DNA of 64,000 bases from Verrucomicrobiales bacterium (GCA_018003315.1 JAGNEJ010000004.1:1-64000), one strand, 5' to 3'. Counted from the stretch's first letter, positions 19,540 through 28,144 are shown. Notes: generated from the letters alone by a model not told the origin. Numbers and translations: made by a program.

Positions 19540-20049
19540 CTACAGTCCCAACTGAAAATAGACGACGTCCAGCCATTGGTCGAATTTCATGCCCACCGCA
19601 CGCAGCCTCCCGGCTTCCACGAATCCGCAGGCCAAATGCAGGCGGATGCTAGGCTCCTGATCCGCTGAAATGAGCGCCACAATGCTCCGGTGGCCGGCGC
19701 AGCGGCCTGCTTCGATCAGGCGTTCCAGCAGCAGTCTGCCGGCTCCGCGTCGCTGCAGCGCAGGGTGGACGTAAACGGAATTTTCCACCGTGTGCCGGTA
19801 AGCGGACCGCGCATGGAACCGGTTCAGTGACGCCCATCCGGCCACCCTGGTCCGTCCGTGGTCGTCCTTCAGTTCGGCGATGAACACCGGATGTTCCGGA
19901 CCATGCGCCTCCATCCACGCGTGACGTTCCGCCAGGGATTCCGGCTGCTCCTGATAGGTGGCGGTCGAATGCAGCACGTAGTGGTTGTAGATTTCGGAAA
20001 TGGCAGCGGCATCCGCGGAAACGGCCGGACGGACATGGATGTATTGCAT
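19540..20049 (-). CDS. GNAT-family N-acetyltransferase, phosphinothricin acetyltransferase-like
   Basis: The 169-residue protein shows the GNAT pattern of the Pat/Bar group: an N-terminal IHVRPAVSADAAAISEIYNHYV, the central VAGWASLNRFHARSAYRHTVENSVYV, the acetyl-CoA loop HPALQRRGAGRLLLERLIEAG, and HLACGFVEAGRLRAVGMKFDQWLDVVYF. Members acetylate small amines such as phosphinothricin, methionine sulfone or other toxic amino-acid analogues, and the natural substrate is often unknown. The ATG at 20049 begins the conserved N-terminus; upstream in-frame codons have no family similarity. It is convergent with tadA, and 56 bases separate it from the MOSC gene upstream on the same strand. Confidence 0.85.
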   Translation of the reverse strand: MQYIHVRPAVSADAAAISEIYNHYVLHSTATYQEQPESLAERHAWMEAHGPEHPVFIAELKDDHGRTRVAGWASLNRFHARSAYRHTVENSVYVHPALQRRGAGRLLLERLIEAGRCAGHRSIVALISADQEPSIRLHLACGFVEAGRLRAVGMKFDQWLDVVYFQLGL

Positions 20050-20105
20050 GAGCGCAGCATGGCACATCCGGTGCGGTGCATCCGGGAAAAATGCTCCCGG
20101 AAGCT

Positions 20106-20573
20106 TCACCCCGCGGCCCCGCTGCGCACCACTCCTCCGCGGAGGATTCTGGCCCTCACACCTCCGCGTCCTTTCAGGAAGGCCTCGGCTCCGGCATGGA
20201 ATGCCTGGTCCATCCAGTAGCAGGGTGAACATTCGCACACGACTTCCAGCTCCACCCCCTGGAGTTCGAATCGCGCACCGATCAGCCGGTTCAGATCCCC
20301 GCCCGCGGTGATGACGTTTCGGCGGAGGACTTCCGGACCCTTGTCCCGAACGTCAAATTCCGCGCACAGGCTCTGAAAAACCTCCAGCGAAAACAGGGTG
20401 ACCTGCCCCTTGTAGTCCTCCTTGTAATCGAAAAACCGGTCGCCGACAATGCCCCGCCCCGCCACCAGTTGCGCCTCGGCAATTTCCTGCATCGGCTCCG
20501 TTCCGGCTGGCTGTCCGTGGTGGCCAAAGTAGTTGTGCGCTTTGGAAATGAAGATGTGTTCGATGCGCAACAT
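20106..20573 (-). CDS. MOSC domain-containing protein
   Basis: The 155-residue protein resembles stand-alone MOSC domains, named after the molybdenum-cofactor sulfurase C-terminus. Supporting segments are IFISKAHNYFGHHGQPAGTEPM, the conserved AGRGIVGDRFFDYK, VTLFSLEVFQSL, LRRNVITAGGDLNRLIGARFELQGV and the cysteine pair in ECSPCYWMDQAF. Such domains are thought to transfer sulfur or bind the molybdenum cofactor, though many single-domain members lack a proven substrate. The start at 20573 (MLRIEHIF) is preferred because an alternative at 20600 adds nine residues without similarity. It lies between the GT4 gene and the acetyltransferase, all on the minus strand. Confidence 0.85.
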   Translation of the reverse strand: MLRIEHIFISKAHNYFGHHGQPAGTEPMQEIAEAQLVAGRGIVGDRFFDYKEDYKGQVTLFSLEVFQSLCAEFDVRDKGPEVLRRNVITAGGDLNRLIGARFELQGVELEVVCECSPCYWMDQAFHAGAEAFLKGRGGVRARILRGGVVRSGAAG

Positions 20574-20633
20574 GGGGGAGGGCCTGATGGTGAGGGGCAC
20601 TGTGAACCACCGGCAAGCAGCAGGAAAGCGAAT

Positions 20634-21809
20634 TCATCCAGCCGCAGCCGGGCCCCCCGCCTCGTCATAGATCGCCTCCAGCGCCCGGGTCGCCCGGCTG
20701 CGCTCAAAATTCTCCTCCACGGAATGCCGTCCGCCTGCGGCCAGGCGGCGATATTCCTCCACGCTGGTCATGACCCGCAGGACCGCCGCGGTGAGGGTGT
20801 CAACGTCACCCTCGGGCGCCAGCAGTCCGCTGACACCGTCCTCGATGGCCTCCGGAATGCCTCCGTGTTGCGTGGCCAGCACCGGCAGGCCGCTGGCCAT
20901 GGCTTCGATCATGGCATTGGGCACGCCTTCACGATTGCCGTCGGCGGGCGTTTCACTGGGATGCAAAAACAGGTGTGAAGCATAGGCCAGATCCCGCAGT
21001 TGGGACTGGTTGACAAATCCGGTGAAATGCACCCGCCCCGCCAGCCCCCAGGCGGCGACAAGGGATTCAATTTCTCCGCGCAACGGTCCATCGCCGGCCA
21101 GCGTCAGCACCGCGCCAGGGAAGCGCGGAGCCAGGTTCCGGAACACGGCCAGCGTCGTGCGCAGGCCTTTTTTGGCGACCATGCGTCCGGCCTGTAACCA
21201 GCGCCATTCGCCGTTCTCCGGCCACGGACGCTCCACAAACGGCCATTCCTCCAGCAGCAGCCCGGTCCGCTGCAGGCGCAGTTTTTCCGCGGGACAGCCG
21301 AGATTTCCCAGTTCGGTCAACAGCGACTGCGACCGGCCCAGCACCAGTCGCGCCGCGGCAAAGACGCCCAGCAGGGCCTGCTTGAATTTCGGATGCTCCA
21401 CATCCACTCCCGCATCCGCCCCGTGAAAGGAAACCACCACGGGTTTTGGACAGGCCTGGATGAACGGAAGCAGCTGCACCGCAATGTTGCCGAAAAACAC
21501 ATGCACCACGCGGGCGTCATGCCGGTAAACTTCCTCCAACAGGCGGATGACGCGCCCCGTGGTCACCGGAACCGGCCCACGCACCACATGCCGGTGCCAG
21601 GTCCTCCGGAGCCAGCGCCAGGGAGGCTTTTCCAGCACCGTGGTCCGTTTGGGATTGAAGGGAAAAAGCGATTCATTTTCGCGCTTCTGGCAGATCACCA
21701 CCGGCTGCCAGCTCCGCAGCGAAGTCACCTGCCGGTAAATGTGCAGCATGTCCCGCTTGAGGAAATCCTGACAATAACAGGCGACAACAGGTGGCGGAGG
21801 ACGGTTCAA
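20634..21809 (-). CDS. Glycosyltransferase family 4 protein
   Basis: This 391-residue protein has the GT-B layout of GT4 enzymes. The N-terminal half contains VSFHGADAGV, near the acceptor-binding region. The C-terminal half contains LQAGRMVAKKGLRTTL, LAGDGPLRGEIESLV, HLFLHPSETPADGNREGVP and the nucleotide-sugar E-x7-E motif in EGVPNAMIEAMASGLPVLA followed by TQHGGIPEAIEDG. GT4 enzymes transfer a sugar from a nucleotide donor with retention, commonly in lipopolysaccharide, exopolysaccharide or glycolipid assembly. No membrane segment is visible, so it is probably a peripheral cytoplasmic protein. Neighbours do not identify the glycan. The next minus-strand gene upstream is the SulP transporter, 55 bases away. 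Confidence 0.88.
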   Translation of the reverse strand: MNRPPPPVVACYCQDFLKRDMLHIYRQVTSLRSWQPVVICQKRENESLFPFNPKRTTVLEKPPWRWLRRTWHRHVVRGPVPVTTGRVIRLLEEVYRHDARVVHVFFGNIAVQLLPFIQACPKPVVVSFHGADAGVDVEHPKFKQALLGVFAAARLVLGRSQSLLTELGNLGCPAEKLRLQRTGLLLEEWPFVERPWPENGEWRWLQAGRMVAKKGLRTTLAVFRNLAPRFPGAVLTLAGDGPLRGEIESLVAAWGLAGRVHFTGFVNQSQLRDLAYASHLFLHPSETPADGNREGVPNAMIEAMASGLPVLATQHGGIPEAIEDGVSGLLAPEGDVDTLTAAVLRVMTSVEEYRRLAAGGRHSVEENFERSRATRALEAIYDEAGGPAAAG

Positions 21810-21863
21810 TGCACCGGATTTAGAAGCACTCCCCCGCCATCGGCAAGTGCAAACGCGGCGGGT

Positions 21864-23555
21864 TCATTTGCCGAGCAATACCCCGGCACGGACCAGGGCC
21901 TCGTCGAGGTTGGCGCAGAAGTTGTCCAGTCCGATCCGCTCGGCCAGCCCGCTTTCGTAAAAAACCTTCATCGGCTGCGGCTGCACGGCGGTCAGCACAA
22001 TGGTGACGCCGTCGCGGTGCATTTTTTCCACGGCCACCTCCAGGGAATGCAGGGCGGTGGCATCGACGGCGGGAACGTGACGCAGACGGAAAATGACCAG
22101 GCGGGGTTTTCCCGCGTGGGCGCGCAGGGCTGCTTCCAACTTTTCCACCGCGGCAAAAAACAGCGGCCCCTCAAACCGGAACAGCACCACCCCATCCGGA
22201 ATCGACTTGCCGCGCAGCGAGTTGGAACCGTCAAATTCGGAATCCGTGTCGGGGGTCAGCAGCTTCACATGGGAAATGTTTTCCATGCGTTTGACAAACA
22301 GCACCACGGCGATGACCAGCCCGACGGCCACCCCCACGGTGAGATCGAACACCACGGTCAGGACAAACGTGGTGAGCAGCACGGCGAAATCCGACCGGGA
22401 ACTCCTCCGCAGTTCTCTGAAAGTGTCCCATTCCGCCATGCGCACCGCCACCCCCATGAGGACCGCTGCCAGCCCGGCCAGCGGAATAAACCGGGCCAGC
22501 GGCGCCGCAAACAGGACAAAGGCCAGCAGCACCACGGCGTGCACCATGCCGGCCAGCGGAGAGCGACCGCCGCTGCGAATGCTCGCCGCCGTGCGGGCGA
22601 TCGCCCCGGTAGCGGCAATCCCCCCCACAAACGGCACCGCCAGATTCGCCAGCCCCTGGCCGATGAGTTCGGAGTTGGAATCATGCCGGGTGTCGGCCAT
22701 GCCGTCGGCCACCGTGGCGGAAAGCAGACTTTCAATGGCACCGAGGGCGGCAATGGTGAAAGCGCTGCCCGCGAGGGCGCGGAGTTTTTCCAGCGAGATG
22801 GCTGGCAGATGCCAGTCCGGAAACCCGCTGGGCAGTCCGCCAAACCGCGTTCCGATGGTCGCCACCGGCCATTGCAGGAAATACACCAGCAGCGTGGTCG
22901 CCACCACGGCCACGATGGCCGCCGGCACCCGGCGGGTCAGCCTGGGCCACAGGAAAACAACCAGCAGCCCCAGTCCGCCCACCACCGGCGTCTCCCAGGT
23001 CGGCCACGCCGTCCAGTCGAGTTCCCGCAGGTGCTTGCCCACCTCCCAGGCCAGTTCCGGGGCATCACCGGGGCGCTTGAAGGAAAGCCCCAGAAACTCG
23101 GGAAGCTGTCCCAGGAAAATGATGACGGCGATGCCGCTGGTGAACCCGGCAATGACTGGATAGGGAATGTAGCGCAGCAGCGCCCCGAGCCGGAATATCC
23201 CCATCAGCACCAGCAGCAAGCCCGCCAGCAGGGTGGCCAGGGCCAGGCCGTCATACCCGTGCGCCGCCACCACTGCCGCCAGCACCGGAACAAATGCTCC
23301 GGTCGGTCCGCCAATCTGCTGCCGGGAGCCGCCGAAAACCGAAATGATGAATCCACCGACGATCGCCGTCCACAAACCCTGCCCGGGAGCGACTCCCGAG
23401 GCCATGCCAAATCCGATGGCCAGCGGCAGGGCGATGATGCCCACCGTCACCCCCGCACCCAGATCCGAAAAAAACGAGCGCCGGGCATCCGCGGTGAACA
23501 AGGCCAGGAAGGCGGGCCGGTAGAGGAAGGCACGGGAGGAGAACAGGGCTTTCAT
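21864..23555 (-). CDS. SulP-family anion transporter with C-terminal STAS domain
   Basis: The 563-residue protein has about ten to twelve hydrophobic helices, opening with FFSDLGAGVTVGIIALPLAIGFG, the SulP signature region, and GGSRQQIGGPTGAFV, which forms the anion site in this family. The STAS domain lies at the C-terminus (PDGVVLFRFEGPLFFAAVEKL, RLVIFRLRHVPAVDATALHSL). SulP proteins exchange or co-transport sulfate, bicarbonate, or related oxyanions; selectivity cannot be assigned. The start at 23555 (MKALFSS) is preferred over 23594. It is divergent from the UGA-containing HMA gene at 23754, sharing a 198-base promoter region, which hints at, but does not prove, common regulation. Confidence 0.9.
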   Translation of the reverse strand: MKALFSSRAFLYRPAFLALFTADARRSFFSDLGAGVTVGIIALPLAIGFGMASGVAPGQGLWTAIVGGFIISVFGGSRQQIGGPTGAFVPVLAAVVAAHGYDGLALATLLAGLLLVLMGIFRLGALLRYIPYPVIAGFTSGIAVIIFLGQLPEFLGLSFKRPGDAPELAWEVGKHLRELDWTAWPTWETPVVGGLGLLVVFLWPRLTRRVPAAIVAVVATTLLVYFLQWPVATIGTRFGGLPSGFPDWHLPAISLEKLRALAGSAFTIAALGAIESLLSATVADGMADTRHDSNSELIGQGLANLAVPFVGGIAATGAIARTAASIRSGGRSPLAGMVHAVVLLAFVLFAAPLARFIPLAGLAAVLMGVAVRMAEWDTFRELRRSSRSDFAVLLTTFVLTVVFDLTVGVAVGLVIAVVLFVKRMENISHVKLLTPDTDSEFDGSNSLRGKSIPDGVVLFRFEGPLFFAAVEKLEAALRAHAGKPRLVIFRLRHVPAVDATALHSLEVAVEKMHRDGVTIVLTAVQPQPMKVFYESGLAERIGLDNFCANLDEALVRAGVLLGK

Positions 23556-23753
23556 GAAGCAATCCACCCATACCGGGGGTGCGCCGGTCTGCATCCGCTC
23601 AATTTTTCCCGCTTCGGTGCGCGGACGGGCCTTCGTTCTGCTCTACCGATTGATTCGAAAGGAATGGTTGAATTGCCAGATGACAAATGCCGGATCCTGA
23701 CCGATGAATCGGGCGCAAGGCGGTTCACCGCACCCACGAAAAAACAGACATCC

Positions 23754-24125
23754 ATGAAATTCATCGCATCCATCCTGGCGGTCGTCACGCTGCTTGCCGG
23801 TTTCGCGTTCAGCGAAACGGCAGCGAAGACGAAATACGTTGTCGGCATGACCGGCGTCACCTGAGCAGGCTGCAAAAAGCACGTCCGTGAGGCGTTTGCA
23901 ACACTGAAGGGAGTCGATAAGGAGTCCATCAAGATCGAAGCAGAGGGCGAAAGCCAGAAGGTCACATTCAATTCGACCGATGCATCGATCACCAAGGAAC
24001 AGGCAGTGAAGTCACTCGGCGACCAAGCCGACACCTACATTGTCAAAACCTTCAAAACCGATGGTGGTCCGGCCGGTGACGGCAAGAAAACGGAGGAACC
24101 CAAGAAGGAGAAAAAGTCCGAGTAG
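23754..24125 (+). CDS. Candidate selenoprotein: secreted HMA-fold protein with UxxC motif (in-frame UGA at 23862-23864)
   Basis: The frame starts with a signal peptide (MKFIASILAVVTLLAGFAFS) followed by TKYVVGMTGVT, then UGA at 23862-23864, then AGCKKHVREAFATLKGV and 87 further codons to TAG at 24123-24125 without another stop. The HMA (heavy-metal-associated) fold normally has CxxC at exactly this point (TGVTCAGC), so the UGA replaces the first metal-binding or redox cysteine, giving UxxC. Conservation continues beyond the UGA (VTFNSTDASITKEQAVKSL), so the downstream frame appears to be maintained. A bacterial SECIS-like hairpin follows at once (23865-23900). A selenocysteine-tRNA-like gene occurs at 37382-37475. 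The C-terminal ~20 residues are lysine- and glutamate-rich. The mature product of about 100 residues would lie in the periplasm or outside and might carry a metal or act in redox transfer. The alternative is a nonsense mutation or sequence error. Confidence 0.78.
23865..23900 (+). promoter_or_regulatory. Candidate bacterial SECIS element
   Basis: Directly after the UGA, TGCAAA (23871-23876) pairs with TTTGCA (23895-23900). Inside, CAC (23880-23882) pairs with GTG (23887-23889), leaving the apical loop GTCC (23883-23886). The loop starts 18 nt after the UGA and begins with G then U, as expected of SelB-binding hairpins, which lie close behind the UGA inside the coding region. Confidence 0.6.
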
Positions 24126-24177
24126 CAGCCGCACCGGACAGGACCTTCCAACCAACCATCAAGACCGCTTTGCCAGC

Positions 24178-24215
24178 CACCCCGGCCGCCGTTGCGCGCC
24201 GGGGTGTTCTGTTTT
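24178..24215 (+). terminator. Intrinsic terminator of the UGA-containing HMA gene
   Basis: A 9-bp perfect stem (CACCCCGGC with GCCGGGGTG) closes an 11-nt loop, and TTCTGTTTT follows. It lies about 50 bases after the TAG of the HMA gene and just before the convergent end of avtA. A dedicated terminator argues that the upstream frame is a real transcription unit. Confidence 0.75.
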
Positions 24216-24224
24216 CAGGGCGGG

Positions 24225-25490
24225 TCACAATCCCCTGACAACATCTGCAATGATGCCGATGCCGTCCTGCACGATGGCCGGAGCCTGGGAAAACGTCATG
24301 CGCAGGCACTGCCGCCGGTGCGGCCAGTCGTCGTCCGCCAGGCCGAAGAAGAAATACTCCCCGGGCACGATGAGCACCTTGCGAGCCTTCAGCCGCTGAT
24401 AGAGTTCCCGGGTCGGGATGGGGAGGTCGGGGAAGTGCAGCCAGAGAAAGAACGCCCCTTCACTCTTGTGCCAGGCATAGGGAAATCCGCTGCCAAAGGC
24501 GGATTCGATCCACTGCCGGGCGAGCAGGGAGCGTTCCTCGTAGAATGGCCGGATCAGTTCACGGGAGACCCGGCTCATTTCCCCCGATTGCAGCAGCGGC
24601 AGCGCCAGGGCCTGTCCCAGGTTGGTGTTGGCCAGTCCGACCACGCTGGTCATGGCCGCGATCGCTTTCGCAATCGGCGGCGGAGCCACCACAATGCCCG
24701 TCCGGGTGCCGGGCAGTCCCAGTTTGGACAAGCTGAAGCCCAGAATCATCGTCTCATTCCACACCGGCTTCGCCTCGACAAAAATCGCCCCCGGAAACGG
24801 CAGGCCGTAGGCATTGTCCACCAGCAGGGGCACTCCGTTGGCCCGGGCCAGTTCGTCGAGTTGGTGGATTTCCTCGTCGGTCAGCACATTGCCGGTGGGA
24901 TTGGTGGGACGCGAAACGCAGACGGCGGCAATCGCATGCTCCTGAAACGCAGCGGACACGGCCGCAAAATCCACCCGGTATTTGAATTCGTGAGGGCCAG
25001 TGCCTTCGATCAACGGCGCGCAGGCCACGAACAGGTCCGGTTCCAGTCCCTGGTTTTCGTAGCCGATGTATTCCGGAGTCAGCGGGAGCAGGATTTTTTT
25101 TCGTTTACCGTCGGGCTGTTCTCCGGCCAGCATGTTGAACAAAAAGAAGAACGCCGTCTGCCCGCCGGGAGTTACGGCGAGGTGCTCCGCCGTGATGTCC
25201 CACCCGCATTCCGCGTTGAGGAACCCGGCCAGCGCCTTGAGAAATGCCGGATTGCCGCGCGGCGGGTCGTAATTGGCCAGCATCCGGTCAAAAGCGCCGC
25301 CATCCGCCAGCATGTCCGCCATGTGCTGACGCCAGACCGCCTGCACCGCGGGAATGTGGGCAGGGTTGCCACCGCCCATCATGCGCATGTCAGGCTGGCC
25401 GGTCAGGGCGGTGCCCAGATCGTCCATGAGTTCCTGAATCCCGCACGGCCCGCCGAGTTTGGCGCCGAATTTGGAAAATGAAATGTCCAT
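24225..25490 (-). CDS. avtA: Valine--pyruvate aminotransferase
   Basis: The protein matches E. coli AvtA throughout: MLGGGNPA-type segment (MMGGGNPAHIP), NYDPPRGNPAFLKALAGFLN, PLTPEYIGYENQGLEPDLFV, CVSRPTNPTGNVLTDEEI, LVDNAYGLPFPGAIFVEAKP and LGFSLSKLGLPGTRTGI, where the lysine binds pyridoxal phosphate. The enzyme makes valine or alanine by transferring an amino group between valine or 2-oxoisovalerate and pyruvate. It is class I/II fold, cytosolic, and of normal length (421 residues). The start at 25490 (MDISFSKFG) fits the alignment; a frame extension to 25517 would overlap ruvX. It is the third gene of a manC-ruvX-avtA transcription unit, 23 bases after ruvX. Confidence 0.93.
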   Translation of the reverse strand: MDISFSKFGAKLGGPCGIQELMDDLGTALTGQPDMRMMGGGNPAHIPAVQAVWRQHMADMLADGGAFDRMLANYDPPRGNPAFLKALAGFLNAECGWDITAEHLAVTPGGQTAFFFLFNMLAGEQPDGKRKKILLPLTPEYIGYENQGLEPDLFVACAPLIEGTGPHEFKYRVDFAAVSAAFQEHAIAAVCVSRPTNPTGNVLTDEEIHQLDELARANGVPLLVDNAYGLPFPGAIFVEAKPVWNETMILGFSLSKLGLPGTRTGIVVAPPPIAKAIAAMTSVVGLANTNLGQALALPLLQSGEMSRVSRELIRPFYEERSLLARQWIESAFGSGFPYAWHKSEGAFFLWLHFPDLPIPTRELYQRLKARKVLIVPGEYFFFGLADDDWPHRRQCLRMTFSQAPAIVQDGIGIIADVVRGL

Positions 25491-25513
25491 CCCAGCCCCA
25501 TCCGCCCGGATTG

Positions 25514-25999
25514 TCATGGCTGCAAGTCCGCACCTTCTCCGGCGCTCTGGTCGTCCAGGGCGATGAGCCGCGGGCCGTTGTGCCAGTCGAGAAATTCCTG
25601 CAAAATGACCGCTGCGGCCGCCTGGTCGATCACCGGTTTCTGGCGCCGTTCCCGTTTGCCCGACTCACGCAGGCGCAATTTCGCCTCCTCCGTGGACCGG
25701 TATTCATCCTGAAAATGCACAATGCAGCGGTCCGGCAGCAGCGGGCGCAGGGCGGCGGCAAACCGCTGGACTTTTTGCGCCGCCCGCCCCTCGGTGCCGT
25801 CCTGGCGCAGGGGCAGGCCGATGACGACAAACTCCGCATGGCGCTCCGACACCAGATTTGCAATGCGCTCCAGCGCCTCCAGTTGCGGCGTGGCCGGCAG
25901 AGTTTCCACCGGATGGGCCAGCACTCCCAGGGCGTCCGAGGCGGCCAGTCCGATGCGTGCCGTCCCGTAATCGATTCCGACCGCCCGTGTTGCGCTCAT
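25514..25999 (-). CDS. ruvX: Putative pre-16S rRNA nuclease (YqgF/RuvX family)
   Basis: The 161-residue protein carries the RNase-H-like motifs of YqgF: the opening GIDYGTARIGLAASD with its first catalytic aspartate, the central VVIGLPLRQDGTEGRAAQKV, and HFQDEYRSTEEAKLRL followed by DQAAAAVILQEFL with further acidic residues. YqgF is needed for 5'-end maturation of 16S rRNA and was earlier proposed to be a Holliday-junction resolvase. It starts 9 bases after the manC stop codon, so the genes are probably co-transcribed, as is common for this gene in unrelated operons. The C-terminal 20 residues are an acidic tail not seen in most homologues. Confidence 0.92.
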   Translation of the reverse strand: MSATRAVGIDYGTARIGLAASDALGVLAHPVETLPATPQLEALERIANLVSERHAEFVVIGLPLRQDGTEGRAAQKVQRFAAALRPLLPDRCIVHFQDEYRSTEEAKLRLRESGKRERRQKPVIDQAAAAVILQEFLDWHNGPRLIALDDQSAGEGADLQP

Positions 26000-26007
26000 G
26001 CCTGCTG

Positions 26008-27081
26008 CTAGTGGAGATTTTTCGGAACCAAGTCCACCAGTTTTTTGATGGCATCGGCAGAATGTTTGTCGGCAATGAGCAGGGCATCGCCGGTCTGGAC
26101 GATAATGAGGTCCTGCACGCCAAGCAGGGCCACCTGCGTATTGGCTTCGGTGAAGACGATGTTGCCGGTGGACTCGATCTGCGCCAGCGGGCTGTTTGCG
26201 CTGTTGTGCTGCACGTCAGCGGGCAGGTATTTGCCCACCGAAATCCAACTGCCGACATCATCCCAGTCAAAGGTGGCTTCGATGTTCAACACGCGGGTGG
26301 CATGTTCCATCAGCGCATAGTCGATGGAAATGGGCGACATCTCCGGAAACTGGGCGGCTATCGTGGCCGCCACGTCCGAAGTGCGGCGGATTTCCGCCAC
26401 AAAGTGCATCAGCTGCGGGCAGTGCGTGGTCAGTTCATGAACAACCGTTGGCAGACTCCAGATAAACATGCCCGCATTCCAACTGAAATTTCCCCTGGCC
26501 AGAAACTCCTCGGCCAGGTCCGGGTTGGGTTTTTCCCTAAAGCGGGACACCTCGTAAACCGCGGTCGGATGCTGCAGTCCGGAAATGAACGCCCGGCGGC
26601 CGCGCTCGACATAACCAAAACTCGGACAGGCCCAGGTCGGCTTGATGCCGATGGTGACGAGGGCCGGAGTTCGGCTGGCCACTTCCACCGCCGAAGTCAT
26701 GCAGGCGTGAAAGGCTGCCGTGTCCTTGATGAGCTGGTCTGCGGGCAGCACCATCATGGTGGCATTGGGGTCACGCCGGACCACCCAGCCGATGCCCAAG
26801 GCGATGGCCGGGGCGGTGTCCCGCTTGACGGGTTCGGCCAGGATGTTTTCGGCGGGATGCCCGGGCAGGAGCGCCCGGACCGCGTCCTCCTGCTCCCGAT
26901 TTGTCAGGATCAGGATGTTTTCCTGCGGCACCAGGCCGCGGAGCCGCTCCAGCGTCTGTTCGAGCAGGGTGGAGTCGTCAAACAAATGGAGCAGTTGTTT
27001 CGGTTTGGCATCGCGGCTCAGCGGCCAGAAGCGGCGGCCGCTGCCGCCGGCGAGAATGACGGCATAGGTGGAGGAGGACAT
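26008..27081 (-). CDS. manC: Mannose-1-phosphate guanylyltransferase
   Basis: The nucleotidyltransferase signature GGSGRRFWPLSRDAKPKQ is at residues 12-29. Further matches are EPVKRDTAPAIALGIG, VLPADQLI, GYVERG, SRFREKPN, NFSWNAGMFIW and FDWDDVGSW, all typical of the single-domain (~355 residue) GDP-mannose pyrophosphorylases. It joins mannose-1-phosphate and GTP into GDP-mannose for glycans. No C-terminal phosphomannose isomerase domain is present, so that activity must come from another gene. It begins a transcription unit with ruvX (9 bases on) and avtA. GDP-mannose could feed the GT4 enzymes or the GT11-like protein at 54983, via GDP-fucose (inference). Confidence 0.92.
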   Translation of the reverse strand: MSSSTYAVILAGGSGRRFWPLSRDAKPKQLLHLFDDSTLLEQTLERLRGLVPQENILILTNREQEDAVRALLPGHPAENILAEPVKRDTAPAIALGIGWVVRRDPNATMMVLPADQLIKDTAAFHACMTSAVEVASRTPALVTIGIKPTWACPSFGYVERGRRAFISGLQHPTAVYEVSRFREKPNPDLAEEFLARGNFSWNAGMFIWSLPTVVHELTTHCPQLMHFVAEIRRTSDVAATIAAQFPEMSPISIDYALMEHATRVLNIEATFDWDDVGSWISVGKYLPADVQHNSANSPLAQIESTGNIVFTEANTQVALLGVQDLIIVQTGDALLIADKHSADAIKKLVDLVPKNLH

Positions 27082-27277
27082 GCGTGGTGTGACTGGAGAG
27101 TGAGGTCAGGGCGTCCTTCTTTCAGTTTTCGCACGGCGTCAATTTCGCATTCCCGCTTGTCGGCGTGATGCCTGCCGGTAAGCTCCCGCCGGAATTACCC
27201 TTTTCTGCCTCCATGAAACCGCCCCATCAGGGTTGCCACGGCGTTGCTGCCGGGCCGCTGCTGCCCGACTTCGCACT

Positions 27278-28144
27278 GTGAAACAGGACCAGTTTTTCAT
27301 CCTGCTGGAGGTCGCCGTCGCGGCATGGCTCATGCTGCTGCTCGGGCTGCCCATCCATGCGCTGCTGCGCCGGCGGAAAACCGCCTCCGCTGCTACCGCT
27401 GGAGCGCCGGACGCGCCGGCAGGCTTTTCCTTTTCCGGACGGGACCTGGCATTTTCCCTCGGCATCTGCTGGGTCTTCATGAGCCTGCTGCTCGCCTCCG
27501 GCGCGGAGGCGGCATTCGGGAAGCCTGCTCTGACATCGAATCATCCCGCATCCCTCACCAGCGGCCTCGTCACCGTCCTGATCCTTCAGTCCGTGCAGGT
27601 GTTCCTCATCGTCGCCTATCTGCGCGTGGGACGCCGCGTTTCGCCCGTGCAGATTTTTGGCATTGGCCGTCATCCACCGCTCAAGAGCTTCGGCCTTGCG
27701 GTGGTCATGATCCTGCCGGCCGCCACTGCCGCTCTGCTGCTGGCGCAGCTCGTGCACGCCTGGGGAGTGGCCGCCGGCTGGGACCTCCAGGAGCAGGAAA
27801 CGGTACAACTGCTGCGCACGTCGTCGGACTTCACCGAACAGCTGCTGCTCCTGCTGGTCGCCTGCGTCGGCGCACCGGTCATGGAGGAACTGCTCTTCCG
27901 CGGCATGGTTTACAACGGCCTGAAGCGCTTTTCCGACACCTGGTTTGCCCTGCTGGCTTCCTCGCTGCTTTTTGCGGTCATGCACGCCCATCTGCTGACG
28001 CTGCCCTCGCTGTTTGTCCTAGGACTCTTCTTCGCCCTGGCCTACGAGGCGACGGGCTCCCTCCTGGTCAGCATCCTGATGCATCTGCTGTTCAATGCCT
28101 CCCAGGCATGCTCCATTCTCCTGACAAATGGCACCGCAGGATGA
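27278..28144 (+). CDS. CPBP-family intramembrane glutamic endopeptidase
   Basis: The protein has about seven hydrophobic segments and the three CPBP motifs: EELLFRGMVYNGLKR (EExxxR), a following FAVMHAHLLTL with the conserved histidine, and HLLFNASQA (HxxxN/B). The family includes CAAX prenyl-protease homologues and bacteriocin-immunity proteins. The reading frame has no ATG at its beginning. GTG at 27278 (MKQDQFFILLEVAV) starts exactly at the first membrane segment and is my choice; TTG at 27233 would add 15 arginine-rich residues and cannot be excluded. The gene overlaps thiL by 17 bases, so the two are co-transcribed. Confidence 0.83.
   Translation: MKQDQFFILLEVAVAAWLMLLLGLPIHALLRRRKTASAATAGAPDAPAGFSFSGRDLAFSLGICWVFMSLLLASGAEAAFGKPALTSNHPASLTSGLVTVLILQSVQVFLIVAYLRVGRRVSPVQIFGIGRHPPLKSFGLAVVMILPAATAALLLAQLVHAWGVAAGWDLQEQETVQLLRTSSDFTEQLLLLLVACVGAPVMEELLFRGMVYNGLKRFSDTWFALLASSLLFAVMHAHLLTLPSLFVLGLFFALAYEATGSLLVSILMHLLFNASQACSILLTNGTAG

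Noticed and set aside
27233-27277. TTG start for the CPBP protease
   Set aside because: It adds 15 arginine-rich residues before the first membrane helix. GTG at 27278 gives a better N-terminus, though the choice is not proven.
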